Below are positions 12,892-13,120 of a stretch of DNA of 13,120 nucleotides, piece after piece (positions within the stretch are counted from its first letter, which is position 1; every line of letters starts with the position of its first letter). The notes beneath the pieces are model-generated. The model did not search any database. It saw only the letters and a program-made list of their open reading frames with translations, and was not told the DNA's origin. This DNA comes from Phenylobacterium aquaticum (GTDB lineage: Bacteria > Pseudomonadota > Alphaproteobacteria > Caulobacterales > Caulobacteraceae). The translations under genes and the position numbers were made by a program. The stretch is taken from NCBI RefSeq assembly GCF_947378715.1, contig NZ_CANCLE010000115.1:1-13120 (forward strand), read 5' to 3'.

Positions 12892-13120
12892 GTGTTCTTG
12901 CTTCGCAATTCCTGGGCTCGTCCGGCCATAGCCGCCGTGATTGTCGCCCTCGCCCTCGCCGGGTGCGCCGGCAAGCCGAAGAAGCCCAAGCTGGTCTATG
13001 AGGAGCGCCCCGTGGAGCTGCTCTACGCCACCGGCGCGGACCGGCTGGACCGTGGGCTGTGGAATCAGGCCGTGGACTATTTCGCCGAGGTGGAGCGTCA
13101 GCACCCCTATTCGGAATGGT
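12892..13120 (+). CDS. bamD: BamD, outer-membrane assembly lipoprotein, 3'-truncated
   Basis: BamD (older name ComL) is the essential TPR lipoprotein of the BAM complex that inserts beta-barrel proteins into the outer membrane. Only 76 codons are inside the window. They encode a lipoprotein signal peptide with lipobox LAGC (Cys25 as lipidation site), a Lys/Pro-rich linker (GKPKKPK), and the first TPR-like helices ending in the hallmark EVERQHPYSEW. No ATG is available. GTG 12892 is preferred because GAGG sits 5 nt upstream; GTG 12886 and TTG 12874 are in-frame alternatives that would add 2 or 6 residues. Following lpxC is a familiar alphaproteobacterial arrangement. Confidence 0.9.
   Translation, partial: MFLLRNSWARPAIAAVIVALALAGCAGKPKKPKLVYEERPVELLYATGADRLDRGLWNQAVDYFAEVERQHPYSEW

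Overview
This window is the downstream half of a division and cell wall (dcw) gene cluster from a GC-rich alphaproteobacterium, almost certainly Caulobacterales (Caulobacter or Phenylobacterium type). The evidence is the gene order ftsW-murG-murC-murB-...-ddl-ftsQ-ftsA-ftsZ-lpxC-bamD, an FtsZ whose GTPase domain and C-terminal peptide closely match my memory of Caulobacter FtsZ, and an ftsZ upstream region with a perfect CtrA box (TTAA-N7-TTAA) and a cluster of GANTC (CcrM methylation) sites. The species assignment is from memory and motif reading, not from a search. All genes are on the + strand.

Layout. Bases 1-756 are the 3' part of ftsW. murG (810-1907) and murC (1917-3335) follow closely. 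A 165-nt gap (3336-3500) is filled by a GC-rich composite repeat of two inverted ~45-nt units with several hairpins; the last hairpin contains the apparent Shine-Dalgarno of murB (3501-4412). Two genes that are not classical dcw members come next: a histidine-phosphatase-family protein (4376-4954, overlapping murB) and an exported M28 metallopeptidase resembling carboxypeptidase Q (5044-6426). ddl (6423-7400) overlaps the peptidase stop codon, ftsQ (7336-8253) overlaps ddl by 65 nt, and ftsA (8255-9601) starts one base after ftsQ. This looks like one tightly coupled transcription unit.

The 354-nt ftsA-ftsZ gap (9602-9955) is the main regulatory region of the window. ftsZ (9956-11581) is followed by a hairpin terminator candidate. 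lpxC (TTG start at 11829, to 12722) has its own 247-nt upstream region. The 5' end of the outer-membrane assembly lipoprotein gene bamD (12892 to the window edge) follows, behind a plausible housekeeping promoter.

How it works together. MurG, MurC, MurB and Ddl make lipid II and its precursors. FtsW polymerises glycan at the septum. FtsQ, FtsA and FtsZ build the divisome. LpxC commits carbon to lipid A and BamD helps insert outer-membrane proteins, so wall, division and outer-membrane growth sit side by side. I see no mobile element, CRISPR array, tRNA or rRNA, and no clear new multi-gene system. The most interesting points are the murB ribosome-binding site inside a repeat hairpin, the organisation of the ftsZ control region, and the phosphatase/peptidase pair inside the cluster.
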